Shown here piece after piece: positions 17,776 to 24,719 of a stretch of 36,472 bases of DNA. Position 1 is the first letter of the stretch; every line of letters starts with the position of its first letter. The stretch is from contig SVJW01000001.1 of assembly GCA_015068735.1 (NCBI GenBank), positions 73,123 through 109,594 of the forward strand, read 5' to 3'. Position numbers and translations under genes: made by a program. Source of the DNA: Oscillospiraceae bacterium. GTDB taxonomy: Bacteria > Bacillota > Clostridia > UMGS1883. The notes beneath the pieces were generated by a model. The model was given only the letters and a program-made list of their open reading frames with translations, did no database searches and was not told the origin of the DNA.

Positions 17776-17802
17776 ATAGCCTGTAAATCCTTCTCATATA
17801 TT
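17776..17802 (+). promoter_or_regulatory. Sigma-E-like promoter of the SPOCS-LysM gene
   Basis: ATA (17776-17778), 16 bases, CATATATT (17795-17802). This fits the sigma-E consensus ATA-N16-CATACANT with one mismatch. The start would fall about nine bases later, giving a leader of about 18 bases directly before GAGGAGG. The context, a sporulation-type protein, supports it. Confidence 0.45.
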
Positions 17803-17826
17803 CTTGATGTGAGGAGGATTTTTATT

Positions 17827-19353
17827 ATGGAAATAAATATCAAAAACGAAACTTTGCCGGTATGCAGCAGCGTATGCCGACTAAAAAACAACTTTTCTGC
17901 AGAATGTGATGTAATTGTCCCCGATTCCAAACCCGATATTCTTAAAGTACTTCAACTGAGCGCACGCCCTAAGGTGACAAGCTGTGAAATAAGAAACACG
18001 CACCTGATTGTAACGGGAACGGTCACTTTTGACATTCTATATCTTGCAGACAACGAGGAAAAATGCGTAAAGTCCATTACTTCCTCCTGCGAATTTTCAA
18101 ACCTTGTCCGTGACGGAAGTATTACGGACGCAATGACAGCTATCTGCGATGTGGATGTGTACGACCTTAGCTGCGATGTGGCAAACTGCAGGAAACTGTC
18201 CCTTAAAGCGACCTTATGCCTTTCCGGTGCGGTTTACTCTTGCTATAACCTTGACATTATCTCCGAAATCGAGGGTGCCTGCACAAAGAAAATTCCCCTT
18301 TATACAGATATGATTTGTGCAAACAGCAGGGATATTACTACAATAACAGAAAGTTTTTCACTTGCGCCTGACAAAGCACCTATAATTGAAATACTGAAAA
18401 CAGACGGTATTCTTACGGAAAGCAGTATTAAGGTGATCGATGATAAGGCAATCGTAAAAGGCAGTGTACGCGTAACAATTCTTTACACCAGCGAAAACGG
18501 AATAGAATACGGTGCAACCGAGGTAGCCTTTGCCCATATTTTAGAAGCGGACGGAATCCGTGAGGAAATGAACTGCGAGCATAATGTGAAAATAACGGAT
18601 ATTTCGGCTGTGGCATCGGCAAATGAAGAAGGTAAATTATGTACATTTGACATATCCACACAACTTGCAATGAGGGTAATTGCCCGTGAAAAGACATGTG
18701 TAGAATGTGTTTCCGATGCTTATGTTCCCCATGGAGCGATTGATCTCAGTTATTCACCGGTAAGTGTTGATTGTGTGGAAAAAATCATAAAACGTGATGC
18801 CGATATAAAGGAAAGAGTAACTCTTCCCCCATCGCTTCCGTCAATAAAAACTGTTTATCAGGTGATCGCGCGTCCGTTTATTGAAAGTTCTGTGTCCGAG
18901 GGAAATATTCTCCGCGTATCAGGATATACGGAAATTTATGTTCTTTACCTGAGTGATGATAACTCCGCCCCTGCCTGCAGTCATAAAATAAATGCAGAGT
19001 TTTCTGTAGAGTGCGACTCCCCCGGTTGTATGCTGACTCCTGTTACATCCTGCAAAATGCATAATATCAGTTATGTTATTGCCGATGATAAGACTGTTGA
19101 ACTCCGCGGAAATGTAGAGGTAGAGGTACAATGTGTAAAAACTACTGACACAGATATTGTGTACCAGGTTACACCTGCCGAATACACACCTGTTCAAAGA
19201 CCGTCAATTATTGTGTCCTGCGTACATACTGGCAGAACTTTGTGGGATATAGCCAAGGAATATGGAGTAAGCCCCGATGACATTTTAAAAGCAAATGCTC
19301 TTGATTCGGAGGCAAACCTGCATAGTGGCGCAGCACTTATAATACCGAAATAA
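17827..19353 (+). CDS. SPOCS (DUF3794) protein with C-terminal LysM domain
   Basis: 508 residues, no signal peptide and no membrane segment. Three related beta-rich SPOCS-type blocks can be followed: FSAECDVIVPDSKPDILKVL at about 24 on, LAPDKAPIIEILKTDGILTE near 180 on, and LPPSLPSIKTVYQVIARPFI near 335 on. Each leads into a V.G....ILY strand. The last 45 or so residues form a LysM domain (GRTLWDIAKEYGVSPDDILK) that would bind peptidoglycan or cortex glycan. Clostridial proteins of this layout are associated with the spore coat/cortex interface, so a mother-cell role is inferred. ATG 17827 is used because GAGGAGG is at 17811-17817; the GTG at 17809 overlaps that site. A sigma-E-like promoter lies just upstream. 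Confidence 0.85.
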   Translation: MEINIKNETLPVCSSVCRLKNNFSAECDVIVPDSKPDILKVLQLSARPKVTSCEIRNTHLIVTGTVTFDILYLADNEEKCVKSITSSCEFSNLVRDGSITDAMTAICDVDVYDLSCDVANCRKLSLKATLCLSGAVYSCYNLDIISEIEGACTKKIPLYTDMICANSRDITTITESFSLAPDKAPIIEILKTDGILTESSIKVIDDKAIVKGSVRVTILYTSENGIEYGATEVAFAHILEADGIREEMNCEHNVKITDISAVASANEEGKLCTFDISTQLAMRVIAREKTCVECVSDAYVPHGAIDLSYSPVSVDCVEKIIKRDADIKERVTLPPSLPSIKTVYQVIARPFIESSVSEGNILRVSGYTEIYVLYLSDDNSAPACSHKINAEFSVECDSPGCMLTPVTSCKMHNISYVIADDKTVELRGNVEVEVQCVKTTDTDIVYQVTPAEYTPVQRPSIIVSCVHTGRTLWDIAKEYGVSPDDILKANALDSEANLHSGAALIIPK

Positions 19354-19632
19354 AAGCGGCTGAAAAAGGGGATTGTTAAGGGGTCGCCCTTAACATAGAA
19401 ATCGTTAAACCCGAGGGCGTGTACCTCGGGTTTAACTCCTTACACGGGCTGGCACGGTGAGTACAATCCAAACCAAGGGGATAGGAAAAAATGTTTCAGA
19501 ACGGACAAACTGAACCAAGCGAAGCGAGGACACCCGAAGGCGTACGAGGGTACGTCGAGAGGTGAAGTTTGTTCGTAGCAAAAAGGCTTTGTTAAGAAGA
19601 AAAATTGAAGAATGAAATTTTTCAACCTAAAC
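19354..19632. repeat. GC-rich structured spacer with several hairpins, probable dispersed intergenic repeat
   Basis: No convincing gene lies here. In order there is GTTAAGGG/CCCTTAAC (19375-19394); a perfect 13-bp hairpin GTTAAACCCGAGG (19404-19416) with CCTCGGGTTTAAC (19424-19436); a nested structure about 19501-19575 with outer arms CGGACAAACT and AGTTTGTTCG (one mismatch) enclosing CACC/GGTG and CGTAC-GAGG-GTACG; and GAAAAATT/AATTTTTC (about 19600-19624). Base composition differs from the surrounding AT-rich spacers. It could be a repeat element or a structured RNA. The first hairpins may also terminate the SPOCS gene, although they lack a U-run. Confidence 0.5.
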
Positions 19633-19664
19633 AAAATTCATCAAATCCATATAATGAATTTTTT
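19633..19664. terminator. AT-rich hairpin downstream of sigG
   Basis: AAAATTCAT (19633-19641) pairs with ATGAATTTT (19654-19662). U-runs follow on both strands. It is about 50 bases after the sigG stop and is the likeliest sigG terminator, though the stem is weak. Confidence 0.5.
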
Positions 19665-19715
19665 ATATAAAATTCACGCCTTTTTTGCGTTCTGAGCATT
19701 TTTAACATCCCCGCC

Positions 19716-20486
19716 TTATATATTCTTGCGCATACTTGTTATTGCACTCTTCTCTAATCGGGAAACCTGTGCCTGACTGATACCAACTTCGTTGGCTACC
19801 TCGGTCTGAGTTTTTCCGCGGAAAAATCGCATAATTATAATCATTTTCTCCCTGTCGGTAAGCTTATCCATAGCTTCACGCAGGGAGATTTTTTCTATCC
19901 AGGTTTCGTCAAGGTTTTTCTTGTCGGATACCTGATCCATGACATACACCGCATCTCCCCCGTCATGGTACACCGGTTCAAAAAGAGATATAGGCTCCTG
20001 TATGGCATCTAATGCCATTGCAACATCTTCCGGAGTGACATCAATCATTTTTGCAATTTCGGCAACGGACGGCTCACGGTTATTTTCATTCATCATTTTT
20101 TCACGGATGCAAAGAGCTTTGTAGGCTATATCACGGAGAGAACGGGATACTCTGACCGCATTGTTGTCACGGAGATAACGCCGTATTTCGCCTATAATCA
20201 TCGGTACAGCGTAGGTGGAGAACTGAACATCCAGCTCAGTATTAAAATTGTCAATTGATTTTATAAGTCCGATGCACCCTACCTGAAAAAGATCGTCCAC
20301 ATTTTCGCCACGGTTATTAAAACGACCTATGACACTCAATACAAGACGAAGATTTCCGCGAATAAAGGTTTCGCGTGCAATGTTATCTCCCTTTTTTATT
20401 CTTTCAAAAAGCTCCCTTTTTTCCTGTGCCGTAAGAGTGGGGAGCTTGGATGTATTAACGCCGCAGATTTCAACCTTGTTTATCAT
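19716..20486 (-). CDS. sigG: RNA polymerase sporulation sigma factor SigG
   Basis: 256 residues. The N-terminal segment MINKVEICGVNTSKLPTL is diagnostic for sigma-G and holds the part that binds its anti-sigma factor. Regions 2 (DLFQVGCIGLIKSIDNF), 3 and 4 (TEVANEVGISQAQVSRLEKS as the -35-reading helix-turn-helix) are complete. Sigma-G directs late gene expression in the forespore. ATG 20486 has GGAGG at 20498-20494, seven bases upstream. That ribosome site lies in the descending arm of a terminator hairpin, and a sigma-F promoter overlaps the ascending arm (separate entries). In most Firmicutes sigG follows spoIIGA-sigE; here it follows an AraC/M24/ASRT operon, which is unusual. Confidence 0.96.
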   Translation of the reverse strand: MINKVEICGVNTSKLPTLTAQEKRELFERIKKGDNIARETFIRGNLRLVLSVIGRFNNRGENVDDLFQVGCIGLIKSIDNFNTELDVQFSTYAVPMIIGEIRRYLRDNNAVRVSRSLRDIAYKALCIREKMMNENNREPSVAEIAKMIDVTPEDVAMALDAIQEPISLFEPVYHDGGDAVYVMDQVSDKKNLDETWIEKISLREAMDKLTDREKMIIIMRFFRGKTQTEVANEVGISQAQVSRLEKSAITSMRKNI

Positions 20487-20546
20487 AAAAAAGCCTCCGC
20501 AAGAAAAAATTAGTACAACCTAATTTTTCCCACAGAGGCTTTTTTT
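20487..20546 (-). terminator. Terminator hairpin of the ASRT operon that sequesters the sigG ribosome site
   Basis: Plus coordinates 20487-20497 (AAAAAAGCCTC) pair perfectly with 20535-20545 (GAGGCTTTTTT). An inner stem pairs 20505-20513 (AAAAATTAG) with 20520-20528 (CTAATTTTT) around loop TACAAC. On the minus strand the U-run is followed at once by the sigG ATG, and the SD GGAGG is in the 3' arm. Confidence 0.9.
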
Positions 20547-20550
20547 ATGC
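20521..20550 (-). promoter_or_regulatory. Sigma-F promoter of sigG, embedded in the hairpin
   Basis: On the minus strand, -35 GCATA (20550-20546), 15 bases, -10 GGAAAAATTA (20530-20521). This is a full match to GYWTA-N15-GGnRAnAnTR, the sigma-F type known for spoIIIG/sigG. The start would fall near 20514, in the loop of the inner hairpin, so the mRNA would lack the SD-blocking arm. Confidence 0.75.
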
Positions 20551-20566
20551 TGTCAAATTATGTCGA

Positions 20567-20935
20567 TTAGAAAGAATATCCTTCTACAGAGTAATATGCC
20601 ATATTTGTCTGGCGGATATCAAGTCTGCCGAAGCAAGCGCAAATCGGAACAGTACTCTTTACCCATACTGTATACTGCTCAGCAACACCAAGCTGAAACT
20701 TGTCTTCACCGAGGGGATGGTCCATTCTTACGCAGGTAGTACGCATACCGTCAAGGTCTACGAAAATACCGCTGACAGGATCTTTATCCTCGAAAACGAG
20801 AGTAAGCTCTATTCTTGCCTTTTCATTGTTAAGGTTTGTAAGCATAAGTGCTTCGTGGCCTTCAAATTCAGGATTGTCACCCTTGGGAGGAAGATATCCG
20901 TCACAGAAAACCCAGTTATTCTTACCGATACTCAT
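20567..20935 (-). CDS. ASRT-family (Anabaena sensory rhodopsin transducer-like) small-molecule-binding protein
   Basis: 122 residues, all-beta in character, with no signal or membrane segment. Family-like features are IGKNNWVFCDGYLPPKG at the start, GHEALMLTNLNNEKARIELTL, then FEDKDPVSG, the RMDHP segment and VPICACFGRLDIRQ near the end. This order matches the transducer that partners sensory rhodopsin in Anabaena. That fold forms tetramers, and its non-photosynthetic relatives are thought to bind small molecules such as sugars. No rhodopsin is in the window, so a metabolic role is more likely. It starts at ATG 20935 with AAGGAG upstream, 12 bases after the M24 stop. The terminator hairpin follows. 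The ligand is unknown. Confidence 0.8.
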   Translation of the reverse strand: MSIGKNNWVFCDGYLPPKGDNPEFEGHEALMLTNLNNEKARIELTLVFEDKDPVSGIFVDLDGMRTTCVRMDHPLGEDKFQLGVAEQYTVWVKSTVPICACFGRLDIRQTNMAYYSVEGYSF

Positions 20936-20947
20936 AGTAATTGCTCC

Positions 20948-22144
20948 TTATTTGAAAATTTTGGGGATAGCAACGTCATTGTATGTAGTCATACGCTTTG
21001 CACCCTTGTCTGTAATGAGGTAACAGTCTTCAACACGGAAAGAACCCCATTCCATACCCTTGAAATATGCATCAATACAGATTGCCATATTTTCTTCAAT
21101 AACTCTCTTGTTAGCAACTGTGAATACGGGAGCTTCACATTCAAGCATACCTGTGCTGTGAAGGCTGCCGTAAGGACAGTAATCAATGTAACCGTACTTT
21201 GTAAGGTAGTCTGTATAAGCGTTAAGAACTACATCACAGGGTGTTCCGGGAACCATCTTTTCGGAAGCGTAGTTAAGAGCGTCGTATGCACACATAACTG
21301 CATCCTTAATCTTCTGAGGAATTTCGCCGAGAACGAGAGGGCTGCAGATAACACCGTTGTAACCTTCGTAGCATACCCCTGCGCCGAGGTTAATGATTTC
21401 ACTTTCCTGAATCTGACGGAGAGTGTTTCTGCACATACTGATGAAGGAGTTCTTAGGACCTGTTGCTACCATGGGAGCAAATGCCTGAACATAGCTTTCA
21501 GCACCAAGTGACATCATTTCAGCTTCAAACATACCTTCGATATGTCTTTCTGTCATACCAACCTCAATCTTTGGAACAACATTTTCAAACATCTTGGAAA
21601 CCATTTCCCAGTTAGTCTTGAGTAGTTCAATTTCTGCAGGGCTCTTTCTGATTCTCTGCTCATAATGAACATCGTCAAAGTCAACGATTTCTGCATCTGC
21701 AAATACTTTTCTGAGCTTATCCATAATGATAGAGGGGAAAATAAGTCTGCCGATGAAACCGATTTTCTTAACTCCGGGATGCTCTGCCTTAATCTGGTTG
21801 AAAAGCTCTGCAAAGTCAAGCTGACCTTCTGTGTCATACTCGAAACCGCTTACTTCACCGATTTCGGGAAGGATTGCGATACGGCTTTCAGGAAGAAGGT
21901 TGTGAATCTGTGCATAGTCATAGGAAGCCTGACCGCTGCAAACTACAACTTCTCCGTCAGCAGGAATGATGATTGCGGAGCTTTCGTTAACAGGAGCAAA
22001 ACCGCAGTAGTATCTTACGATAGCAATTTCGAGAAGGTTAGAAAAACCTACTACAAGGTCTACACCATGCTCTGCCATTTTACCGCGAAGGCAATTAACT
22101 CTCTGAAGGTATTCCTTACCTTCAATCTTGGTTGAAAAGTTCAT
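20948..22144 (-). CDS. Creatinase/prolidase-like M24 family protein lacking canonical metal ligands
   Basis: 398 residues with the two-domain creatinase/prolidase layout: N-terminal domain to about 165, pita-bread domain after it. In metallo-M24 enzymes five ligands D, D, H, E, E bind two metals. Here the positions read N252 (INLGAG), no Asp in GYNGVICSP (261-269), H329 (SLHSTGMLECEAP), D358 (CIDAYFKG) and E372 (FRVED). Both aspartates are thus gone and one Glu is Asp. Loss of metal ligands is known in creatinase, which uses a His without metal. The protein may therefore be a metal-independent amidinohydrolase-like enzyme, or inactive and ligand-binding. SD AAGGAG. It lies between the AraC regulator and the ASRT gene and is most probably co-transcribed with both. 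The substrate is unknown. Confidence 0.85.
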   Translation of the reverse strand: MNFSTKIEGKEYLQRVNCLRGKMAEHGVDLVVGFSNLLEIAIVRYYCGFAPVNESSAIIIPADGEVVVCSGQASYDYAQIHNLLPESRIAILPEIGEVSGFEYDTEGQLDFAELFNQIKAEHPGVKKIGFIGRLIFPSIIMDKLRKVFADAEIVDFDDVHYEQRIRKSPAEIELLKTNWEMVSKMFENVVPKIEVGMTERHIEGMFEAEMMSLGAESYVQAFAPMVATGPKNSFISMCRNTLRQIQESEIINLGAGVCYEGYNGVICSPLVLGEIPQKIKDAVMCAYDALNYASEKMVPGTPCDVVLNAYTDYLTKYGYIDYCPYGSLHSTGMLECEAPVFTVANKRVIEENMAICIDAYFKGMEWGSFRVEDCYLITDKGAKRMTTYNDVAIPKIFK

Positions 22145-22170
22145 AATGATTCTCCTTTTCTTTTTTAATT

Positions 22171-23034
22171 TTAGTTTATCTTACTCCTATACTCGCTAGG
22201 AGATTTGCCGACTATTTTTTTGAATGAAGCGCCGAAATACTTTACCTCGGAAAAGCCAAGGTTTTCCGAAATCTCAGTAACGGTGAGCTCCGTTCTTTTA
22301 AGAAGCCTTTTCGCCTCTTCAATTTTAAGACGGTTGAAGTAGGAAAAAAGCGTTTCTCCCGTCTGCTCCTTGAAAGTCTTACAAAGGAATGAACTGGAAT
22401 AGTTAAACCTTCTGCAAAGTTCTTCAAGAGAGATTTTCCTTTGTATATTATCCTTGAAATAATCTATTATCAAGTCTACCAGATCCTGATAAAAATGCTC
22501 CTCGTTAAGAAATACTATTTCGGGATTTTTCTCCGCTGAAAGCATCCGAAGAAGACAAATGAGAAGATACTCAAGCTGAATAATAATTGCCTGCTGACCA
22601 CCGAAATTGGGGTTTTCAAGAATTTCAAGCTGTTCATTCTCATCGGTGGAAAAGGTATGCTTGTACTCGCTTATAATAAGCTTCATGCTCTGATACAAAG
22701 GGCCTGTCAGGTTAAAACCTGCACCGCTTAAAGATTTCAGCGGTTGGGAAAGACATTCAAAGCAGATTACGAAAGCACGGCTTTCGTTCCCTCTTTCAGA
22801 AAAATAGGAATGGGTACTGTCAGGCGGAATCAGGATTACATCATTAGCAGAAAGCCTGCACTTCTCCCCTTCTATGTTGAGGACTACATCGCCTTTTTCA
22901 ACAAAACACATTTCCCAAAAATCGTGCTTTTCCACATATTCTTTATACTTTCCCTCGAAATCAAGATATTCAAGGGCGGTAAGCTCCTTTATATCAATAA
23001 CATTGTGGACTTTGTGACGGAGATAGGTTTTCAT
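22171..23034 (-). CDS. AraC-family transcriptional regulator
   Basis: 287 residues. The N-terminal 130 or so are cupin-like (FVEKGDVVLNIEGEKCRLSA and VILIPPDSTHSY), the usual effector-binding domain. The C-terminal 100 contain two helix-turn-helices: LEELCRRFNYSSSFLCKTFK and VTEISENLGFSEVKYFGASF, then KKIVGKSPSEYR. It most likely controls its own operon with the M24 and ASRT genes, 26 bases downstream. Divergent control of fumC is possible because the two promoters face away from each other across a 174-base gap. Start ATG 23034 with AGAGGT upstream. Confidence 0.9.
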   Translation of the reverse strand: MKTYLRHKVHNVIDIKELTALEYLDFEGKYKEYVEKHDFWEMCFVEKGDVVLNIEGEKCRLSANDVILIPPDSTHSYFSERGNESRAFVICFECLSQPLKSLSGAGFNLTGPLYQSMKLIISEYKHTFSTDENEQLEILENPNFGGQQAIIIQLEYLLICLLRMLSAEKNPEIVFLNEEHFYQDLVDLIIDYFKDNIQRKISLEELCRRFNYSSSFLCKTFKEQTGETLFSYFNRLKIEEAKRLLKRTELTVTEISENLGFSEVKYFGASFKKIVGKSPSEYRSKIN

Positions 23035-23054
23035 AATACATTACCTCTGATTTC

Positions 23055-23083
23055 ATTATAATAAATGTTTATTCTATTGTAAA
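23055..23083 (-). promoter_or_regulatory. Sigma-A promoter of the AraC-M24-ASRT operon
   Basis: On the minus strand, -35 TTTACA (23083-23078), 17 bases, -10 TATAAT (23060-23055). Confidence 0.78.
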
Positions 23084-23152
23084 CCTAAAATCTTCTTTTG
23101 TATACTGAAATATTCCACAAAATATATTTTTATATTATTTTTAGGGGGTAGT

Positions 23153-23181
23153 TTGACAGATTAGCGTTATTATGATATTAT
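23153..23181 (+). promoter_or_regulatory. Sigma-A promoter of fumC
   Basis: -35 TTGACA (23153-23158), 17 bases, -10 TATTAT (23176-23181). It diverges from the AraC promoter, with 69 bases between the two -35 boxes. Confidence 0.82.
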
Positions 23182-23208
23182 TTATCTGTTTGGAAAGGAT
23201 GTTTTATT

Positions 23209-24585
23209 ATGGATTTCAGAACAGAACACGACTCCATGGGAGAGGTTAAAGTTCCGTCCGATGCTCTCTGGGGTGCACAGACACAGCGCAGTTGTGAGAA
23301 TTTCAGAATAGGCGTGGGCATTGAAACGATGCCCGCTGAGATTATATATGCTTTCGGTGTGCTGAAAAAGGCAGCCGCAACAGTAAATAATTCTCTCAAA
23401 AAAGAGAAAATGACAGACGAGAAGCTTTCTGCAATAAAGAAAGCCTGCGACGAGGTTATGGAGGGAAAGCTTTCCTCTCACTTCCCTCTTGTGGTATGGC
23501 AGACAGGAAGCGGCACTCAGTCAAATATGAATGCCAACGAAGTAATTGCAAACCGTGGAAACGAGTTACTGGGCAAAAAGCTTCTTCACCCCAATGACGA
23601 TGTGAATATGAGCCAGTCATCCAACGATACATTCCCCACGGCTATGCATATTGCCGCGGTGCTTATTCTTGAGGATAGGCTTATTCCTGCAGTTGAAGAG
23701 CTGATAGAAACATTCAAAAGGTTGGAGAAAGAGAACGAAGGCATAGTAAAAAGCGGAAGAACACATCTGCAGGATGCGACTCCCATCTCTTTCAGTCAGG
23801 AAATTAGCGGATGGCGTAGCAGCCTTGAAAAGGATGTAAAGCTTTTAAAACTCAGCCTTGAGCCTCTTTACGAGCTTGCACTTGGCGGTACGGCAGTAGG
23901 CACGGGGCTTAACGCTCCCGCAGGATTTGACAAGGCAGTTGCAGAGGAAATCGGAAATATAACAGGTAAACCTTTTGTTACCGCTGAAAATAAGTTCCAC
24001 GCGCTCACTTCCAAAGACGAGCTTGTATTTGCCCACGGTGCGATAAAGGCACTTGCAACAGATATGATGAAGATTGCAAACGATGTTCGCTTTCTTGCAT
24101 CCGGTCCACGTGACGGTCTGGGTGAAATATTCATCCCTGAAAACGAGCCCGGCTCCTCCATTATGCCCGGTAAGGTAAATCCCACACAATGCGAAGCCGT
24201 TACAATGGTTGCAGTCCAGGTAATGGGTAACGATGTGGCTGTCGGTATGGCGGCATCTCAGGGTAATTTTGAACTGAATGTGTTTATGCCGGTATGTATT
24301 TACAATTTTCTGCAGTCTGCACGGCTTCTTTCCGAAGCGATTGTGTCATTCAACAAAAACTGCGCATCGGGAATAAAGGCAAACAGAGAAAAAATGCATC
24401 ACAATCTTCATAATTCACTTATGCTGGTTACAGCACTTAATCCCTACATTGGGTACGAAAATGCCGCAAAAACTGTAAAGAAAGCCTATGCAGAAAACAT
24501 ATCCCTGAAAGAGGCTTGTGTAAATTTAGGCTTTCTTACGGAAGAAAAATTTGACGAGGTATTTAAACCTGAAAAAATGATATGA
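23209..24585 (+). CDS. fumC: Class II fumarate hydratase
   Basis: 458 residues, normal for class II fumarase. The superfamily signature [11 protein letters not shown] is at 315-325, with the catalytic loop Ser at 316-317. The second catalytic motif is SGRTHLQDA with H186. [18 protein letters not shown] (132-149) has the fumarase form (QSSND) and not the QSTND form of aspartase, so fumarase is favoured over aspartate ammonia-lyase. It interconverts malate and fumarate without an iron-sulfur cluster, which is notable because anaerobic Clostridia often carry the iron-sulfur class I enzyme. It has its own consensus promoter and SD GGAAAGGA, and stands alone. Confidence 0.94.
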   Translation: MDFRTEHDSMGEVKVPSDALWGAQTQRSCENFRIGVGIETMPAEIIYAFGVLKKAAATVNNSLKKEKMTDEKLSAIKKACDEVMEGKLSSHFPLVVWQTGSGTQSNMNANEVIANRGNELLGKKLLHPNDDVNMSQSSNDTFPTAMHIAAVLILEDRLIPAVEELIETFKRLEKENEGIVKSGRTHLQDATPISFSQEISGWRSSLEKDVKLLKLSLEPLYELALGGTAVGTGLNAPAGFDKAVAEEIGNITGKPFVTAENKFHALTSKDELVFAHGAIKALATDMMKIANDVRFLASGPRDGLGEIFIPENEPGSSIMPGKVNPTQCEAVTMVAVQVMGNDVAVGMAASQGNFELNVFMPVCIYNFLQSARLLSEAIVSFNKNCASGIKANREKMHHNLHNSLMLVTALNPYIGYENAAKTVKKAYAENISLKEACVNLGFLTEEKFDEVFKPEKMI

Positions 24586-24628
24586 AAACGAAGCACATAT
24601 TCAGAGCTTTCTCAAAAGCTTGCCTTTG

Positions 24629-24648
24629 AAGTTACTTGTAACTTTTTT
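24629..24648 (+). terminator. Probable weak terminator of fumC
   Basis: AAGTTA (24629-24634) and TAACTT (24639-24644) around CTTG, followed by a T-run. The stem is short, and it starts about 45 bases after the fumC stop. Confidence 0.45.
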
Positions 24649-24677
24649 ATATCTTTTTTAAGAATTTATTTACAAGA

Positions 24678-24702
24678 ATAAGTTTTTCTGTTATCATATA
24701 CT
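24678..24702 (+). promoter_or_regulatory. Possible sigma-E-like promoter of the membrane-anchored unknown
   Basis: GAATA with ATA at 24678-24680, 14 bases, then CATATACT (24695-24702). No acceptable sigma-A pair is visible at the right spacing. The -10 is very like that of the SPOCS gene (CATATATT), but the spacer is two bases shorter. This is speculative. Confidence 0.25.
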
Positions 24703-24719
24703 CCAAGGAGTGATATTAA

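Noticed and set aside
19440..19634. 64-codon minus-strand ORF in the spacer beside sigG
   Set aside because: It has no ribosome site and runs through several hairpins; better explained as a repeat or structured RNA.
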